Shown piece by piece: positions 61,350 to 64,000 of a stretch of 64,000 bases of DNA. Position numbers and translations under genes: made by a program. The notes under the pieces are model-generated. The model was not told the DNA's origin. It was given only the letters and a program-made list of their open reading frames with translations, and did no database searches. Every line of letters begins with the position of its first letter. The stretch's first letter is position 1. The stretch comes from Welwitschia mirabilis (lineage: Eukaryota > Gnetophyta > Gnetopsida > Welwitschiales): assembly GCA_051453625.1 (NCBI GenBank), contig JBOZIK010000001.1:76561551-76625550 (forward strand). The letters are read 5' to 3'.

Positions 61350-63041
61350 GTTGTGGATTTTTTTTTTCATTTATGATTAAAGATATTACAAATGGAGATT
61401 ATTCTTATCTAGGAGGAATGTTAGGCTTAGATGTTATCAAAGTATTAGCATGGATGTTTTTCTTTTCACTTTCAATAAGTTTGGGCTTCTCTTAGAAGAA
61501 AACACCCTTACCCTTAATGTTAGAGTTGTTTTGGAATAATGATTACCTTAGAACATCCTTAACTTCTTGGAATTAAATGAAATTAGTGACAGGGATGTTG
61601 ATCTTAACCCTTTTAAACTCATTCATAATATTGAAAGGTTTAAAAACTTCTTTGCTCTCACTATCAGTAGCTTGAAAAGAGACTTTCTTTGGCTATGGTA
61701 GTATACCTTGGTTGCTTTTACATGGATTTTGTGATGATGAATTTGCATTATAAGGGTTTTGAAATATTCTATTAGGAGGAGCAAAAAACATTATTCCCTT
61801 AGAAGTATCCTCCTTATAGGTTCTCAAAATTTTCTGCATTCTTATGTGATCTAGTATTGGTAGCTAGTCTAAAGCTATTTGAGACATTAACTTATTTGTA
61901 GAATTGGATAGGCATGTTTTCTAATTCAGAAGTAACCTCTACTATCATCAAAGATGCTTATCCATGATTCTTAGATATTTCTCTAAAGATTGATTAGAAC
62001 ACTAGACAAGTTTTTTCAAAATGTGAAGCTCGACGGAACCTACAATAGTTATTGCAATTGGTGGAACCTTGGCCTACCTCAAGTTGTATTGGTTGTACTT
62101 GGCTTATGTTTGATTTTAATTTCTTTTCAACTCAATTATCTCATTGGCTAATTTTTGTGAAGTTGTTAAGACTTGATTTACTCTAATTGTTTAATTTGAC
62201 TTTCATAGTTGGTAGCTAGATTAAGTGTTAAAGTAGCATCGTTGGAATCATTTTTGTTGCTAATGATTGATTGCAATAACTATTGTGATTGGGCTTCATT
62301 ATAAGACTTTAAAGGTTGTTGTGTTGAGAAGGCATACTAAGTTGATGTAATACTTGTAGAGGTTGAGGTGTTGGTAGCTAATGGTTTGTAGATAGAGCAC
62401 TACTATTTTGACTAGGTGGTTGTTGAAGGTTTTAGAGAGGATGTGGAAAGCTAAGATTACTAATTGAGTAGTGCATGGAATTTAGTAGACTAATACTCTT
62501 TATATTTATTACTTTATTCATAGATTCTTCTAATGTGATGACATTTGAGTCACCAGTGATTTGATATGCTAAAAAAAGGTTCTACAATAGAAATATAAAA
62601 GTTCTCGATGCCAACATCATTGGGTTTCATTTCATTAGGAATATAAGAAAGTTGATAAAGAAACCTCAGGTTATATTACCTAATGTTCTCTCCTAGGATT
62701 TTCTAGATACTAGTGAAATTCATTGTAGCTAAAGTGGAACTCATAACTTTTCCAACTTATATTCTAAGGTTTTCCTCTAGTTTAAGCCAAGTTAAAATTG
62801 ATCTATTTCCAAGGGTGAGGAACCAATCCAAAATAGATCCTCTAAAAGTAGAAGCAAAGACTCGATAAGCAACATCATGATGCCAAACATCATATAACCT
62901 TAAAAGATTCTTGAAGTTTTTTAAATGTTCCTCGGTGTTGTTCAGTCTTGGGTCGAATGAGATATTGATTTACTGTAAAGTTTTTGGGATGATATGAGTC
63001 TGTTGAATGTTAAAAAGTTTAATAATAACTTGATTGGCCAT
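61350..63041 (-). pseudogene. Ty3/gypsy gag (element C)
   Basis: A start ATG at 63041-63039 opens MANQVIIKLFNIQQTHIIPK. The gag core follows: FDPRLNNTEEHLKNFKNLLR, YDVWHHDVAYRVFASTFRGS and ILDWFLTLGNRSI (about 62940-62780). A Cys-rich C-terminal part near 62050 reads CNNYCRFRRASHFEKTC, a zinc-knuckle-like box. The middle is Gln/Ser/Thr-rich. Stops are scattered. The linker to the protease (61320-61900) is readable only in short bits. Confidence 0.75.
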
Positions 63042-63272
63042 GGTGTTTGGCTTTAACAATTTAGTATCAACAGTAAAGAACTCTTCAGTAGGAAACTCTT
63101 AGTCACAATTCCAAGTAAAAGGTAAAGAAACAAAAAGGTTGAGTTAAGGAGAATAAGAAGAGGAGTCAAACGAGGTTCCACAAAGAGGTATGATCCACGA
63201 TTTCTCATTCAATAGAAAATGATTAAGAAGCAAGAGATGATGGAAATTTAATAGTCAAAAAGGATGGAAGAT

Positions 63273-63288
63273 CCTCCTTTTAGTGCCA
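63273..63288 (-). other. Possible primer-binding site of element C
   Basis: Minus strand TGGCACTAAAAGGAGG, preceded by ...caacaccttttt, 230 bp before the gag ATG. The tRNA is not identified. Confidence 0.35.
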
Positions 63289-63566
63289 AAAAGGTGTTGA
63301 TATACAAAGTTTTCCTACAAGGAAAAGGGCTGCGCACATAGCTAGAAAGACTTATTTGAGAAGGTAAACACCTCAAACCGCTTCCCGTGGTTACAGTGAA
63401 ACTCAGGAATGGTCTGAGAATGCTAGAATCAATGGAGAATGTGGCTTGATGAAGGATGTAGAAAATGACTAGGATAAAGGTTTTCAAAAAGGGATTTTTA
63501 ATCAACGAAAAAGTGTTTTTTTTTGTTTTTAAGACAGAAACATAATTAAATTGACATTATCCCTGC

Positions 63567-63573
63567 ATTTATA
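63567..63573 (-). promoter_or_regulatory. TATA box of element C LTR
   Basis: ctatctataaatgcaggg on the minus strand, directly downstream (in transcription order) of the U3 repeat array. Confidence 0.6.
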
Positions 63574-63663
63574 GATAGTGATGACATTTCTACTAGATGT
63601 AGAATGCAAAATCATCAATTAAAGCCAAATTCCAAATAAAAAAATCTCAAAAAAAAAAAAAAT

Positions 63664-63686
63664 AGAAAGAAAGAAAGAAAGAAAGC
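63664..63686. repeat. (GAAA)n microsatellite
   Basis: Run of about five gaaa units preceded by a 14-A tract. Confidence 0.9.
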
Positions 63687-63689
63687 ATA

Positions 63690-64000
63690 TCTCACATTGG
63701 CGAATTTCTGAAATGGTGGATTTTTGAAAATGGTGAATTTCTAAAACAATGGATTTTCTTGAAACAGCCAATTTTTCTGAAATGGCGAGTTTTTGAAAAT
63801 GGCGAATTTTTGAAACGGTGGATTCCTGAAAATGGCGAACTTTTTGGAACGGTGGATTTCTGAAAAATGGATCTGAAAAACGCTCTTTCTAAAATGGCGA
63901 TCTTTCTTTTAAAAAAATCGATCTGAAAAACGGATTTTTGAAAGGGCGGATTTCTGAGAATGGCAAATTTTTGAAATGCCGGATTTCTGAAAAAGGCGAA
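63690..64000. repeat. Degenerate ~16-18-bp tandem repeats in LTR U3
   Basis: About 17-18 copies of alternating units 'atggcgaatttttgaaa' and 'cggtggatttctgaaa', continuing to the window edge. Less A+T-rich than the surroundings, with several CG dinucleotides retained. Confidence 0.85.

Larger units (their letters stand above)
63290..64000 (-). mobile_element. 5' LTR of element C (partial, runs off window)
   Basis: Deduced from position: upstream of gag and PBS, with a TATA box at 63567-63573 and a U3 tandem array at 63690-64000. The outer end lies beyond the window, and no second LTR copy was recognised. An 85-codon ORF at 63505-63248 crosses the R-U5 part and is probably meaningless. Confidence 0.6.

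Noticed and set aside
63248-63505. 85-codon minus-strand ORF at the LTR end
   Set aside because: Crosses the presumed R-U5 and ends near the PBS; no domain, most likely untranslated LTR sequence.

Overview
This looks like nuclear DNA of a flowering plant with a large, repeat-rich, strongly A+T-rich genome. The evidence is Ty1/copia and Ty3/gypsy coding remnants, plant-type LINE remnants, a miniature LTR element, primer-binding sites of the initiator-tRNA-Met type (TGGTATCAGAGC and its C-to-T derivatives), and a piece of a plant-like VPS11 gene. Nine runs of N mark a gapped draft assembly. No intact host gene, tRNA, rRNA or CRISPR array is visible. All coding regions are broken by stops and frameshifts, so the window reads as intergenic 'retrotransposon graveyard'.

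Layout. 50-20600: a tandem segmental duplication. Copy 2 (13146-20600) matches copy 1 (50-271 plus 4020-12840). Each copy carries a 5'-truncated copia RT/RNase H fossil on the plus strand, a palindrome-rich MITE-like stretch, a short tandem array and a LINE ORF2 fossil on the minus strand. Copy 1 alone received a 3.74-kb insertion (272-4014, probably a solo gypsy LTR with a higher-GC, gene-like interior) and a 1.8-kb 5'-truncated LINE (7424-9223) with visible target-site duplications. 21520-22310: a ~124-bp purine-rich tandem array. 23850-30310: a full-structure but dead copia element (PBS, gag with zinc knuckle, protease, integrase, RT, RNase H) followed by an extra 3' ORF as in Sirevirus-like elements. 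30345-31520: a ~150-bp higher-order tandem array leading into a TATA box and a decayed gypsy element D (to ~34570). 34580-39000: mostly uninterpretable AT-rich sequence.

39000-55440: a compound gypsy array, LTR-A, then internal region A, then LTR-B, then internal region B. LTR-B has a polypurine tract before it and a PBS after it, so it served as 3' LTR of A and 5' LTR of B. Internal region A holds an antisense VPS11 gene fragment and a possible EF-hand fragment. Internal region B holds gag, RT/RNase H and integrase, interrupted by a 1.05-kb TRIM-like element (53938-54991) on the opposite strand. 55500-64000: a minus-strand Tat-like gypsy element running off the right edge. It has an LTR with TATA box and U3 tandem repeats, then gag, protease, an extra archaeal-type RNase H placed before RT, RT, ordinary RNase H and integrase.

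None of the proteins can function together now. The interest lies in nesting order, LTR architecture (tandem PBS-like repeats, shared LTR motifs, U3 arrays), captured host gene fragments, the unusual domain order of the last element, and assembly artefacts at three gaps. Domain identifications are pattern recognition from the six reading frames; no database search was possible.
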